The notes beneath the pieces were generated by a model. The model ran no database searches. It was not told where the DNA came from and saw only the letters and a program-made list of their open reading frames with translations. From Strongylocentrotus purpuratus (taxonomy: Eukaryota; Echinodermata; Echinoidea; Camarodonta; Strongylocentrotidae), in assembly GCF_000002235.5 (NCBI RefSeq), contig NW_022145609.1, positions 8,687,551 to 8,751,550 on the forward strand: a DNA stretch of 64,000 nt, read 5' to 3'. This document shows positions 1 through 11,973 of this stretch, in pieces (positions within the stretch are counted from its first letter, which is position 1; every line of letters begins with the position of its first letter). Made by a program: the position numbers and the translations under genes.

Positions 1-188
1 ACTCAAAAATTTTAATTTTTTGAGCCACTTCTTGATCATTTTGAAGATTTTTAGGGCTTCAATATAACATCATATCACAGACACTGATTACACGTAGGGC
101 CGTGCATCTTAGATTTAACATTGTTAAACGATGCCTTTAACAAGAATAGTTACACAAGAAATACAAGGCGGGTGATGACCTAGCTTAC

Positions 189-3100
189 CAGTCCAATACA
201 CACCAGAGCTCTCCCATTTTGTTCTGTAGAGCGGTGCCTGTAAGACCATACCTCCGGTTTGTATTCATGTCCTTCAACGCCTGGGTGATGAGGGCGCTAG
301 GCTCCTGCATCAAAACAAAAGATACAATACTGTATCGTATCATAGGAATGAGACCTTAGCTAAGCAAGCTGGATGAAATAGTCTAGATTGAATTTTCCTA
401 TATTTGTGGATGATAGAGGCCTATAATTAATGATGAGCCTAGGAGGCACTGGCCCTTAGACTTAGGAGGCGAGTTGGCTTAGTTGGTAAAGTGTCTGCCT
501 TTAAAACCCCCAAAACGTGGGTTTGAATCAAACCACGTACTCCTCCCCTGTTAAATGGAGGCCCTGCGTAAAGGAGAGTCACCCGGCATTTTTAGAACCC
601 ACTGCACTGTTCATATAAGAGTAGGGGGACACCCCGGTGTAGTGGTTCACCTGCACACCCTGATCAGACCCGAGGGTTACAGTGATTCAGTTCGCTTTTC
701 GCCTCCCAAACTTTTAATTTCTAAAAATAAATGCCCATCTTAAAATTCTCCTCTGCAAGATATATCCAATTCATGAACCCACTTTCACTCTCAATCAGAG
801 ATACACATATTCCATACCTTGATTTTGTGAACTTCGTCAACGAAAACAGCATCCCACGAGACTGTGAGCAGGTCGTCCTGTTAAAGTAGAAATGTTAGAC
901 ATTAACATGTAAATAAATATATGATTAAAATTCACAGAGTTTTCAAAAACATTAGGATAGTATATCCCAATGAGAGTGGTTTACACAAAACAAATTATGA
1001 GTTCCGAACAAAAGGTCCATTTCTCAAAATGATAGTCATGTTATTACGTTCAAAACTACATGTACTCCCTGTGCATAATAAACAAAATAAAATTTAGATG
1101 CTACTTGTAAGTGTCGGCTTGCATGGTGATGTACATATACAGTAGGTTTGCGGGTGCACCATGTGAGAGAGAGAGAGGGTTGAGGAGTCCTGAAAAGGCC
1201 CTGACTCGGTAATCTTTCTAGGGGGTGTGTAGTCCTGAAAAGAACTGTTGTTATCTTTCTTAGCATATAGTTCTAAGGAGAACTATAGCGCTTGGAGAGG
1301 AAGAGTGGCTCAACGTTTTTAACAGGTTGACTATCCATCGTCAGGAGTGGAGAATAGCTGGCGTGCGTGAGCTTAAGTGCTGGGTGCGGACGTCAGGGAA
1401 AAATAAGTGACCGTGTTGGCTTGAGTCATCGGGGAGTGGGCATGGATGGTCGGCTGGTTCGTCTGACTGTCCGTCTGGGCTGGAGTCTTCGGGTTGCCAC
1501 ACCTGTAGCTCCACCAATACATATTTATAATTCCCCATGCCTTCATAGTCTTACCTGATATAGTCTGTATGTTTCATACGTTGTGAGCACTGCATCCAGT
1601 CTGCCTCTCATAGCCCTCCTCAGCGTATCATCTCTCTCCTTACCATGGTATCTCCTAAGGACAAACACAAAAACAATTGATTTGAAATATAATGACACCG
1701 TTCATGCCTTCTACAGAAGGCGATGGTACCCAACATGGTCCTGCAAAAATTCCTCAGGGAAACTCTCAAAATTCATAACCGCAACCCTTGACTGAACAAC
1801 ATGCATGTACCGGTAACTAATCTGAACCCTACCCCTAAAACCTAACCCCAAACCCAATTGCAACCCTAAACCTAAACCTACATTGATTAAATAACGCCCA
1901 GAGTTGTCATCGCTGGAGAAAATCTAAGATCACTCAACAGGCCAATACATTGTATTTTCAACACAGAGATATGGAAAGATAAATCGGAAACCCCATCTCA
2001 GATACAGCTACCGGTAGCTAACCTTCCAATATTGTTTGTTTAGTCGTACACAAAAATTTTCTTTTCATTCCTGAATCTATGGCTTTTAAAATCTACATGT
2101 AAGTGTGTGGCTGGAATTCCAAAAGAAGAAGATTGATACAGTTCAGAGTGAGAGTTTGTTAAAAAAAAAAAAAATCAAAATCTGAGTCTGGCATTACGGC
2201 TTCCTATAATGGCTGCAATTTTACTGGCTACCTTAAAGTCCAGTAATATGTGTAAGATTAATTTTTAGATATTTTGGTTGCAGTCTCAGTTACATGTTCT
2301 TTAATAGTTGTTTTAAAAAAGGCAAAAGAAATTTTGAAAATCCTGACAATTAATCAACCCTATCAAACTATGACCAAGATGATTTCCAACCACTACCTTG
2401 AGGGTGGGTGTCAGTGAGTTTGCAAGCATTGGAATACTTACGCTACAATGCAGTGTGTCCAGGTCTCAAACTCATCCAGCCAGTTATAGAGCACAGAGTT
2501 TGGGCAGATGATGAGAAAAGTCTTTGTCTTAGAGCTGTATTTCTGTGGAGACTCCTGGAAAGGGAAAGATAAGACTTTGTTCAGATATGACACGGAAAAA
2601 ACCTCAGCGGGTTTTGTTTTACGACGTAAAGAGTGATATAAATATCTTTGTTGTTTTTCAGTTGTGAAAGTGTCATATAGGAACGAGTCTCAAAATTGCA
2701 GCAAAAATTTTACGTTTATTCTCTTTCTTTATATCCAATATGAGAACTATACCTTGTAGAGATGAATTCATGAAGGAGGTTTTTCTTTTATAAAGTCTAC
2801 AAAGCACCTGAAAAAATAACTTGTGCATATATGTAGGCACATGTATAAAAAACAAACTTCAATGAACTTTACCTGGTACCCTATAGGTAAACGGTTAAGG
2901 TGTATGAAGAAAAGAAAGGATAACATAAAACCCAGAGTACAGGCCCGGGGCTCGCAAGGAACTAAAGTTGGACTTAGGTTCCATGCATTCCTTATAAGAC
3001 GTTTTGCTGTTCACCAAGATTGTATTTAAATTGCAATATCTCTTTTGATATAGCAGTAATATTTGAAGCTAATGTTTTGAATACAGTAAAGCCACATGAA

Positions 3101-6051
3101 ACCCCTCATCAAGAGCCAAATATATATTGGTGATTGTTACACTTAAACTAATACCGGTAGTTTAAACCGCCATGATCGTCTTACATGAATATGTAGTACA
3201 TGGATCGCCAACTAAAGGGCAATATGAGCCTATCCAGGACGGAGGTTTAAAACCATGAAGAGTCAACTAAACAAAAGACAGTTGTAGCAATCTGCAACTA
3301 ATTACCTTCTGCAGAAACTCTGGTAGTCTTCTCTCCAAGTCTTCTTTACCTCCAGTCAAGCCAAGTAAAGCAGCAATAAATGCAATCACCTACAATGTAC
3401 AAAACATTACACATTTAAAATGTACTGTATCAACTTGATAGCCATTTAAATACAAGTTTGACACTGGAAAGTTCTCTATCATGGTGGGGTTTGATCCTGA
3501 GAATATGGCGGTAAAATCAAAATACCCATATAAAGTTATTTTCTCCATTTTACTGTAAATATGGCAATATCAGTCTTGAGGCTTTCAAATTGTCTTTTTC
3601 TTATTATAATAAAACCTCACAGAAGCGACCAGAACATCACAAGATAGGAAGATCTGGCTTGAGGTCATGAAGCAGAAGCCATCACTCATCCCCCAGATGG
3701 TGTGGAAGGCTTAGGTCAAGGTAGGTCAGATCAAAACCGAAATTGAATTGAATTGAAAAGAAATCTCCCGGCTGATCCCCAAAGGTCCTCCTACCTACCT
3801 GGACTGTTTTCCCCAGACCCATGTCATCTCCTAGGATGGCTCCCTCATCCTCCTTGTAATGTCTGTAGAGGAACCGCACCCCTTCTCTCTGGTAGTCTCT
3901 CAAGTATCTGTTGATGGTCCCAGGCACCTGAGCAAACAAAGAGAAGCTTGACTGAGTCTTGGTGAAGTGAGATATAAATTGTGAAATTTCCCTTTCTTGT
4001 TATCCTTGTTTGTTCATTAACTTGTTCCGTCTTTCCTTATGCCATTCCTTCCTTCCTGCGTTTTTTTCTGTTCATCTGCTCATTCATTTTTTTTCTTCAA
4101 TTTTCATTCATTCATTCATTCCATTGTTTGTTTGTTTTTCGTTCGTTCATTCATTAGGCCACATACATAATGATAATATCTTTGGAATACATGAGAAAAT
4201 AATTGATTGAAAACGCTAATGGCACACATGCGTAGCTGCCTAGGAATTGAAAGGGCTAACTATTAAAAAAAATTGTATATTTATTCAAGCATAATCGATC
4301 ACAATCACAGTATTAACTGAAAAAATTATAAGAATGATTAGTTTATTATTTATATTTTTTTTAAAGGGGGATGACACACACAGAAAAAGGGGAAAGAGAA
4401 AAATAGAGAAAAGCCAGCTGAAAAATCTTAAAACCATGTACCGATATACAAAACAATGCAGTACATATATAAATAAACAATGCAGCCACAGGGAGTCAGG
4501 GAAAACATCTGAAACCCCCCTCCCAAGGTTACCAGCGTCAAACACGCGGGAGAAAACTCCACCCAGCTCAAGCGTTCATCAAGGGGGCTACATGTAGCAC
4601 AAGCAGGGTAGAAAAATAGTTAAGAGTGTAGAAGGATAGTATAGTATGAATATTATGCCCCATGACAAATGATTTGTCTTTAGCTGCTGATGTACATGAC
4701 TAGGAATAGTTTTGAACCACATTCTTTCAATTTCAATTCAATTTCACTTCATTTATTTTCAATTTTTAAACAATGTTTTTAAACAAGGGCAATATGCAGA
4801 TGACAAATGTTTGTGTAGCCCATGTGCCCATGTCTGTGACTAGTGCTTTTCATTTGCAATTTCAGTTAAACGCCTTAGGGTTATTGTAGATTCACTTACC
4901 TGTATCAAAGGTCTTCTGCCTGGACTAGAGAGAGTCAAAGGCTCTTTCGTACTCATATCAGATTTCCCTGGAAAGTGTGGCTTCTCAACATCTTTATCAC
5001 TGAAACCTGAAATTAATCAGAGGCAAGTTTCTTGAAACTGTAATAAGTCAAAGTTTGTGAACATTCATTTGAAATGTGAGTATACTGCTACAACTTGTGC
5101 TTATGTTGGATGTCCAAGAACTAAAGACTTACAATAAATTTGAGAAACTGGCCCCGGCCCCAGAGTCTTGTTGAATGTGTTTCAATGTTGGCATAAAATG
5201 CGCATTCTGTAGACCCCAGCCCAGAATACCTCAGTCATCATCGTCAACATTTTAAATTTGTGAATTTTTACACTATCCCTTGCCTGCAAGTGATACAGAT
5301 AGAATATTTACACAAATTAACTTTAGGATCAAAGAAAGTATTATATCAACCAATACACGGGTCAAAATAGAATGTGCATGTCATCATCTGAGAAAAGACT
5401 TGACCACTATACATCCATATTACTGCAGTTCAGTCTTGACATAATGATATCATGTAGACATTTTTTTTCTGGTTGCTTGGTTTTTTTTCAGAGAAATAAA
5501 ATTTGGTGACCAACAGAGACAGGGAACATTCTGTTCTCAAGTTACCTTCTTCTAAATCAGCAATATCCCAATCATCTCTGGAAGCCCTGTCAACATTTGA
5601 GGATGTTGCAACTGGCTGGCTTATTTTCCTGTTCAACAAAAGAATAAATTATCTATTAAAAGATGATGGAAAGGCTCAGTATCAAACACTAGTATATAAG
5701 GCTTCCAAGTGGTACAATAAAGTGGTACAATAACTGACCAATATTGTTTTCCTATTGCTCAGTGATCCAGGAACTTCAACTATCTATATCGATATCACAC
5801 ACAACAAAATGCCATATTTACAGAGGTAAGTCAATTTTTCATACTTCGCTAGTCAGCCTGATATAGATAATAATAATAATATTATATAGCTTTGTTTTTG
5901 TGTGATACAAGAATATATTGCTCTCGCTATGACAATATTAGACTCGTCTCTGACTCTTTCAATATTGTCATAGCTCAAGCAATATGTTTCTGTATCACAC
6001 TCAAAGCCATCCAATATTATATAAATATTTTGAATGCTTCACTTCAAAAAG

Positions 6052-6088
<37 letters not shown>

Positions 6089-9000
6089 GTCTAATGCATA
6101 AGACAATAAGCCCTTGCCACTTGTACATTTCATCTGACACAATAGCATACAAGTTGCACATCCATAATAAATCCCCATCAACATCACATACTACAAATAA
6201 ACACATCTTGACATAATATTTCAAATCAAATAAGTTGTTCATCATACAATTAGAGAGAAAAAAGAACTCATTTTAATAATATCTCACCTTGGTTTATCTA
6301 CTGTTGCACTTTTAGGGGATGCCTTAGCATCACCTCCGAAAGCAACTACCCCCTTGCGCTTCTTCACGGCGGAACTGACCCTTGACCCCTTGTGTGTAGT
6401 AGTCTTCTTGTCAGGTCGAGTAGAGGTTGGTCTTTTAGCTGGTCTTGGATCATCATACATGTCAGCATACTGAGCTCTTGAAGGATTATTGAAATAGAAT
6501 ATGAATTAAAATATGATTATCTCTTTCTCTGTTGTACCTCTCTCTCTCATTCTCATTCTCTCCCTTTCTTTCCATCTCTTACTTTCTTTCTGTTTGTCTC
6601 TCTTTTTCTCTCTCTCATCTCTCTCTACCTATCTCTCTCTTTCTCTACCCATCTCTGTCTACCTCTCTCCCTCTCTTTCCATCTCTCTTACTTTCTTTCT
6701 CTGTCTCTCTCTGTCTCTCTTACTTTCACTTTCTCTTTCTCTACCTATCTCTCTCTTTCTCTACCCATCTCTCCCTACCTCTCCCTCTCTTTCCATATCT
6801 CTTACTTTCTTTCTCTGTCTCTTTCTGTCTCTCTTACTTTCTCTTTCTCTCTTACTTTCTCTCTCTCTCTCTCTTTCTAACAACTGCTACTCAAAAATAA
6901 ACTTTTGCATTCGGATAGGTACTTCAATAACAAAGACAATTATTGTAAGAAATAGTTGCCGTCATCTGTTTCCTACATTTACATAGCGTAAAGGAGATAT
7001 TCTGCATCTAGCAAAACCACAGCATTCATATCAAAACCAGAGGATCTAGCAAAACTACAGCACAAGGAAGAACACGTCTTACCTAATTCTATCCTCTTCT
7101 GATATGTAATTTAAAAGTGGACTATCAAAGTCTACATCTGGGGCACTGCTCTTCTCACAAGATTTCTCTGCAGAAAAAAAAATAAGTGCAATATTACCAA
7201 CGATAGGAGAACACACATTATTAGTCTACATATATTCTTTTATAGTGAGAATCAGACTTCATGGCTTCCCAATAAATAACATCTTCCATTGAAAACCATA
7301 TAAACCTTTATATCCTTCAGATGCTCTTTTAAAATATTGACACAAGGTCTTTCATTTGAATCGACGAGGCCTGCCTAAAAAGTAACATGTAATACACTAA
7401 GATTGATAATATTCTCATTTCTCATTTCCCCATTCTGTTTTTGAGAAAAAACTTCCACCCATAAACAAATACAACTTACAAGGTAAAACATTTACTTTCA
7501 CTTTTGGATATTATACTATCCAAACAGATACCAAGGTAGGATAAGAGTTCATTCAAATGATTAAACAATAATTTTAAAACAAGGCTGGAATATGTTTTTA
7601 AATCATACTTTTACAAACTTTAAGAACATTACTTGATCGTGTCATCTCCCTAAGGTCGTCAAGGTGGACTAGTTCATTATCCTCTGCCAAGAAGCCCTTG
7701 TACTGGACCTCTGCCATCTTGCATCCATCCCCATCTACTTCTATCTTGAGGATGGCAGCTTTGTACAGGGAGCCATCACCGGAGAATGGCGCCATGCACT
7801 TGTCTCCAGTGGACCATTTTCCTACACCATGGTGTGACAAAGAAGAAAAATAATTAATACAAACTAAGTTAAGTCATGTTAATAACGCTTTAACAGCCAT
7901 TAAATTTGTTTTTGTAGAGTCCGTGTTTCTTGAAACAGCAACACTCGCTCATAAACAATGTAATGATATGGATATTCTCGTGTTTCAGTAGGGGAGTTTG
8001 TAATGATATGGATATTCTCGTGTTTACGTTTTCCTCAAAGGTTCATTGACGTACATGTACAAGGCAAATTCCTGGTAGATTTTGCTAGAACTATTTTTAC
8101 AAACATACATGGTGAATTACTTGTATGCTATTTTTAACACCTGTTCCGAGACGTTGCGCTCTTAATTTTGGCTCTACTTTTTCGGCTTGGCCGATTGGAT
8201 TAGGTGTCGCTGGGCGTGTCGCCACAGTTGACTTAAATTTAATTAGGCAAATTTGGGAAATAGATTTGTATTACAATTGGAAGGGTTTTTCCTTGTTGCC
8301 GGGTCTGTTCACACTATCGAAATAGTATGAGAGAGGAAGTGAGGATTACAGGTGTGTAATAGCCAGAAGCATGTGGGCTCGCTAGTGTGGACGGACATAG
8401 CAACATTTATCCCTTTTTATATTCATTGAATTAATTTCCAGGGTTGTTGGGTCTCCGGGTGATTTGCATCTCTTGTTTGAAAGATTAGAATGTAAGAGAC
8501 ACAGGTGGGTGCGTGAAAGAAGTATGTGAGGAATAGAGATGCGGATCATCCGGAGCGCCTTATATCCGGGGGGGGGGGGGGGGGGGGGGGGGGGTAAATT
8601 CGCCAAGAAATATAGGACCTTTTAATACGGAAACTAACTATGGGTGGATTGATATTACGCAAAGCGTCTCTGTGACACGCCTCAATTTTTGGGAGGACGA
8701 GGCGTGTCAGTTCGGGGGGATAAAACCGAGTTGCGTCTCTGGAGCGGGACCTCTTTTCCGTTACGATACCGACATGAGTTGCTAATTTGCTTCAATTGGG
8801 TTGCCCAGCCCCAAAAGATGAACTTCGTGATTTATTAATTCTACGTTTATTTTAATAAATCTTCAACTCCAATCAAGAATTTGTTTTAATGACTTTGATT
8901 TATCTTCGTTTTCTACACTTCAAGAACCTAAGTGATACTTATAACATTTTCTGAGTCGGTACTAGGCGGGGCGGCTTTGGCTTTGGCCGTGGATCGCTTC

Positions 9001-9286
9001 AACAATAAAATCATATTTTATAATACATTTAATGGCAATATTGTATAGAAATTGAAAGATCAATTTATAAAAAATGAGAGACTTTCATGATGTTTCTGGC
9101 GTCGGAAACTGACTCATTATAATTGTCATCATAGCAATCGATCTACGAAAGAAACAATTTGAACATGACACACACGTAAATAAGCATGTGGGGCACACGT
9201 TAAGTTTTCTGATATTTCAACGTTACATTCACTGCATTAAAATACAAGATACACGTACTAATCATTCACTCATATATACCTTCCAT
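189..9286 (-). CDS. ERCC6L2: ERCC6L2-like SNF2 helicase, N-terminal part (12 exons, 3' end outside window)
   Basis: Spliced minus-strand gene. Coding exons in transcript order: 9280-9286, 7609-7821, 7083-7167, 6288-6476, 5546-5628, 4900-5006, 3799-3927, 3306-3389, 2442-2554, 1555-1654, 818-877, 189-304. All have GT-AG borders and the reading phase is kept through all 1286 nt (about 428 residues). Exon 1 codes only Met-Glu plus one base; a stop lies in frame upstream, so this ATG is the likely start. Exon 2 is a Tudor-like module ([11 protein letters not shown]...). Exons 3-6 are a charged linker. Exon 7 carries the [15 protein letters not shown] box and the Walker A motif [11 protein letters not shown], exon 11 the DEVH box (motif II), exon 12 [20 protein letters not shown] (motif III). 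ERCC6L2 is a nuclear SNF2-family DNA translocase linked to genome stability and end joining. The Tudor-SNF2 order separates it from ERCC6 and ERCC6L. The C-terminal helicase half lies beyond position 1. Confidence 0.9.
470..548 (+). repeat. tRNA-derived SINE head (polymerase III box A and box B)
   Basis: TGGCTTAGTTGG at 475-486 matches a box A, and GGTTTGAATCA at 520-530 matches a box B. They are spaced as in a tRNA, and GGAGG/CTCC-type ends could pair. The anticodon region is degenerate, so this is a SINE head or tRNA pseudogene rather than a working tRNA. A second tRNA-like stretch, GGTGTAGTGGTTCACC (636-651), follows about 100 bp downstream, so the repeat may be composite. It sits in the intron between ERCC6L2 exons 11 and 12. 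Confidence 0.5.
1824..1882. repeat. Degenerate telomere-like (CCCTAA)n stretch
   Basis: Runs of ACCCTACCCCTAAAACC, AACCCCAAACCC and AACCCTAAACCTAAACC type form a degenerate CCCTAA repeat in an ERCC6L2 intron. A reverse-orientation counterpart lies at 13590-13668. Confidence 0.5.
5901..5999. repeat. Imperfect 39-bp-arm hairpin
   Basis: The left arm begins TGTGATACAAGAATATATTG at 5901 and the right arm ends CTGTATCACA at 5999. The arms are about 39 nt with a few mismatches and a loop of about 21 nt. It lies within an ERCC6L2 intron. It is either a short foldback element or an RNA hairpin; I do not recognise a known family. Confidence 0.6.
6055..6086. repeat. (AT)n microsatellite
   Basis: An alternating AT run lies in an ERCC6L2 intron. 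Open frames across it (Tyr-Ile repeats) are artefacts. Confidence 0.95.
6517..6877. repeat. Pyrimidine-rich (CTCT/TTTC)n tract
   Basis: About 360 bp of nearly pure C/T with tandem TCTCTTACTTTCTTTCTCTG-type blocks. It lies close upstream (minus sense) of the acceptor of ERCC6L2 exon 4, where the transcript would be purine-rich. Long plus-strand open frames here are low-complexity artefacts. Confidence 0.9.
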
Positions 9287-9500
9287 ATTTTTCAGTATTT
9301 TTGTTGAGAAAATTCATTCACAGGGACCGGAATGACCGTCGTTCCAGAACTTCCAGGGCATTTCTCGTCATCTCCGCTCAGCTCTCGCAGACTTTGATCA
9401 GACGAATTCGTGCATTGGTATCGCAGATGGCGCTAGACCTGCTCCACGCTCTGATCTGTCAACAGAGCGAGATCACCATACAATATTTTGAAGCTTGTGC
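9287..9500 (-). promoter_or_regulatory. Putative ERCC6L2 5' UTR and promoter region
   Basis: This lies directly upstream (minus sense) of the 7-nt first coding exon. A minus-strand ATG nearby (around 9317) is out of frame with the Tudor exon and could act as a short upstream ORF. The 11-mer AGATGGCGCTA occurs at 9425-9435 (plus strand), and the same 11-mer recurs at the presumed TTC33 start (15740-15750, opposite orientation). Its core resembles a YY1-type AANATGGCG site. The transcription start is not defined by sequence alone. Confidence 0.4.
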
Positions 9501-9689
9501 GAATTTCGTGCATTTTCGTTATTAATAGGAGATGAAATAGGGACCTTTGTTACGTTAGTCTCTTTCACTCTCAGTAGATTAGATAATATAGTGACCGTAT
9601 TGCGGGCCGTATTGGATCAGCCTCTGTCACTCTTTGTACTTCTTTCTCATCCCTCAATCTCGCTCATTCATATAACGTAACTCTCAATT

Positions 9690-9995
9690 CTTCTTCACTA
9701 CTTATCTCTCTCTCTCATCACTCATTCACTCGTTATAATCCATTCATCTCCACTCTCTCTCTCCCTCCTCTTTCGGCACCCACTTTCTGCTCTCTCTATC
9801 TCTCTCTCTCTCTCTCTCTTACTCTAAGTCCTTGCCCTCCTCCCCTTTCATATATCTATCAAATAAATCCTTCATTCTCTCCGTCTCTGTCTGTCTCTCT
9901 CAATCTTTGTCTCCCTCTCTCTCAATCTTTCTCTCTCTTTCTCTCTCTCTCTCCTTCTCCCTCTCTCCTCTCTCTCTCTCTCTTTTTCTCTCTCC
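9690..9995. repeat. CT-rich low-complexity tract
   Basis: CTCTCTCT-type simple sequence upstream of ERCC6L2. The DNA from here to 11970 contains this tract, AT-rich unique sequence, the MITE at 10716-10900 and the repeat at 11640-11970. I see no gene. Confidence 0.9.
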
Positions 9996-10715
9996 CCTTA
10001 TTTGTTAAATTATCATACAAAATTCTTTATTTTTTTTTTTTTTGTTCAGTTGAATAAACATAATGATATTTCAATTTTGATCATAACAATAAAAGTGATG
10101 TGGTACTGAAAAAACCAAGTATAATATGTGTAAAATATAATGAAATGGATATTCTAGTATCCACAAAACATATTTTATTTTAATGCAATGTTAATTATAG
10201 ATATACAGAGGGGTACATTCAGTTTATTTGCATATATTTACGCAATCAAATTTTACAAATATGTGATTGTGCAGGTACACATGAAAAGTATCATTTCAAT
10301 AGTTAGTAAAAAAACTAAGTAAAAATTTGTATTGAGAGCGTGCAAGTAATTTCAAATTCAAGTGATTTGTAATCTTACAGATCAGCCTCTCCCACTTACT
10401 TGTTTTTAAAAAACTAACAAAAAACAAACAAGAAACAAGAAAACGATAAGGACTGCAATACATGTACATAGAATCAATAAAACACTTGCAAAGAATACTC
10501 AAGCTAGTTATCATAAAAGTCCTGCATGACCTGTCTGTATTGATAAATGCTGCTGATAATAACATGTGCTTGTCGAACAACCTTCATGTATAGTACATTA
10601 TCTGAATACTTCACTCCGCTTAATAGTCGTATTATAATCCATGCTAATTTAATTCCAAACCAGCACCCAAGTGTGCACCATCTCCACTCCTTGGGGAGTG
10701 GTTTAATATAACTTA

Positions 10716-10900
10716 CTGTAAACGTGGGAATATTTGCGAATTTAGCGCTGAAGTTGGTGTCCGCGAATATATAAGCATGACTTCTTATGCATGTTTTTAA
10801 CAGGCTGAATTGCGTGCAACGCAAATTCAAGAACCCGCGAGTATGTTTTGGGGTCGCTCAGCGCGAAAAATTAATCACGCCGAAATTACAGCGTTTATAG
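10716..10900. mobile_element. MITE with TA target duplication (Tc1/mariner-like)
   Basis: The left end is CTGTAAACGTGGGAATATT. The right end reads CGAAATTACAGCGTTTATAG, the imperfect inverse. TA dinucleotides flank both ends (10714-10715 and 10901-10902). At about 185 bp with no coding capacity, it fits a non-autonomous Tc1/mariner-type element. Confidence 0.65.
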
Positions 10901-11639
10901 TATACTGTTCACATGACATGAGTTATTATCTATAATCACAATTAGAAGAACAAAATCTATGATTTTAACCTTCCTTATCAATAAGTGATGAAGTAACTAT
11001 TGCACTTTAACATAACTACGACGCAGGCTCATATTGATTATAATAGAGTAGTAGACAGATATCTCACAGTGTTCAATTTTATCCTTAAAGGGACTTTGTA
11101 ACATTGTTAAGATGAGAGATAGTGGTGCTAAGGTAGTGACTTCAATGCTAGATGTCAATGAAAGATAATCTGAAAATTTGAGTGAAAACGGACCATTATT
11201 CATGGTACAAATTGGGAAAACTGATCTGATCAATTCCTTAATTCTCCCAACTATATTATTACAATTTAATTACATTTTAGGTGAATGGGAATCTCACAAA
11301 GCAATAAAATGGCTCTACATTCCATTCCAGACATTTAAGTGTTGACAGATTTTTCATAGCCTGTTTTATGTCTTTTTTTCATGGAAAAAACGGTTGGGAA
11401 AATTCAAAAATGGTTGGGAGAATTTACTGTTAATCAGTGTTAGAGGGTGCCTCACATCGACGCCTTCAAAGAAAACCGTAGATATCTTTGTGGTTTGAGA
11501 ATTTTTTTCAGGATTTTTGTATGTCAGAGGGTTAGTACAGTAGAAGGAATATAGTAAGTAACATTTTATACAAAAATTAAGCAATTTTTTCCATCAACCT
11601 TCAACAATGTTACCAAGTCACTTTAACATTATCCTACAT

Positions 11640-11970
11640 CCTCGAGCACTACAGAGTTTGTTAATGCCTCCACCACCGAAGGCATTATATTTTCGGACTG
11701 TCCGCCTGTCCCTCTTTGCGTTACCGTGATAACTCAAGAACCGTTGAGTGGACTGTAACCAAACTTGGATAAAAGTATATGCAATGATGACCTGGTTAGA
11801 TTCCGGGCGCTTTTGAATTTCACCTGTAACCCTCTCTACAGGATCATGTACCACCATTGGTTGTTTGGATCATCAAATGCAAACATCATCATGGTTATTA
11901 TCCAGACCATGCTGTTCACCCTCAATTCACCAAAAATTTATTTTGACATCAGCTCACTGATCCGATGAGT
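11640..11970. repeat. Dispersed repeat fragment next to TTC33 3' end
   Basis: The segment contains GAAGGCATTATATTTTCGG and TCAAGAACCGTTGAGTGGA, a layout I associate with a widespread invertebrate dispersed repeat (family not identified). A CACCTG-AACCCTCTCTACAG motif at about 11821 recurs at about 11975, where it overlaps the end of the TTC33 reading frame. Confidence 0.4.
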
Positions 11971-11973
11971 CCT

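Larger units (their letters stand above)
1655..9279. other. ERCC6L2 introns longer than 300 bp: contents
   Basis: Introns 1655-2441, 2555-3305, 3390-3798, 3928-4899, 5007-5545, 5629-6287, 6477-7082, 7168-7608 and 7822-9279, plus 305-817 and 878-1554 outside this span. Contents: degenerate telomere-like DNA (1824-1882), T-rich ATTC repeats (4080-4155), a purine-rich unrecognised block (4361-4600), a hairpin (5901-5999), an AT microsatellite (6055-6086), a pyrimidine tract (6517-6877), a 27-bp direct duplication (about 7959-8027) and a G-tract of about 26 (8570-8595). No other gene is evident in them. Confidence 0.6.

Noticed and set aside
470..548. Functional tRNA gene
   Set aside because: Box A and box B are good but the anticodon arm and acceptor pairing are degenerate.
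6513..6986. 157-residue Leu/Ser-rich open frame
   Set aside because: It is the translation of a pyrimidine microsatellite.
8570..8595. Long G-run as a biological feature
   Set aside because: A single homopolymer without element ends around it; its length may be a sequencing or assembly effect.
8143..9003. Possible solo LTR in ERCC6L2 intron 1 (TG...CA limits, TATA-like and AATAAA-like motifs)
   Set aside because: Flanks give no convincing target duplication and I recognise no related internal sequence.
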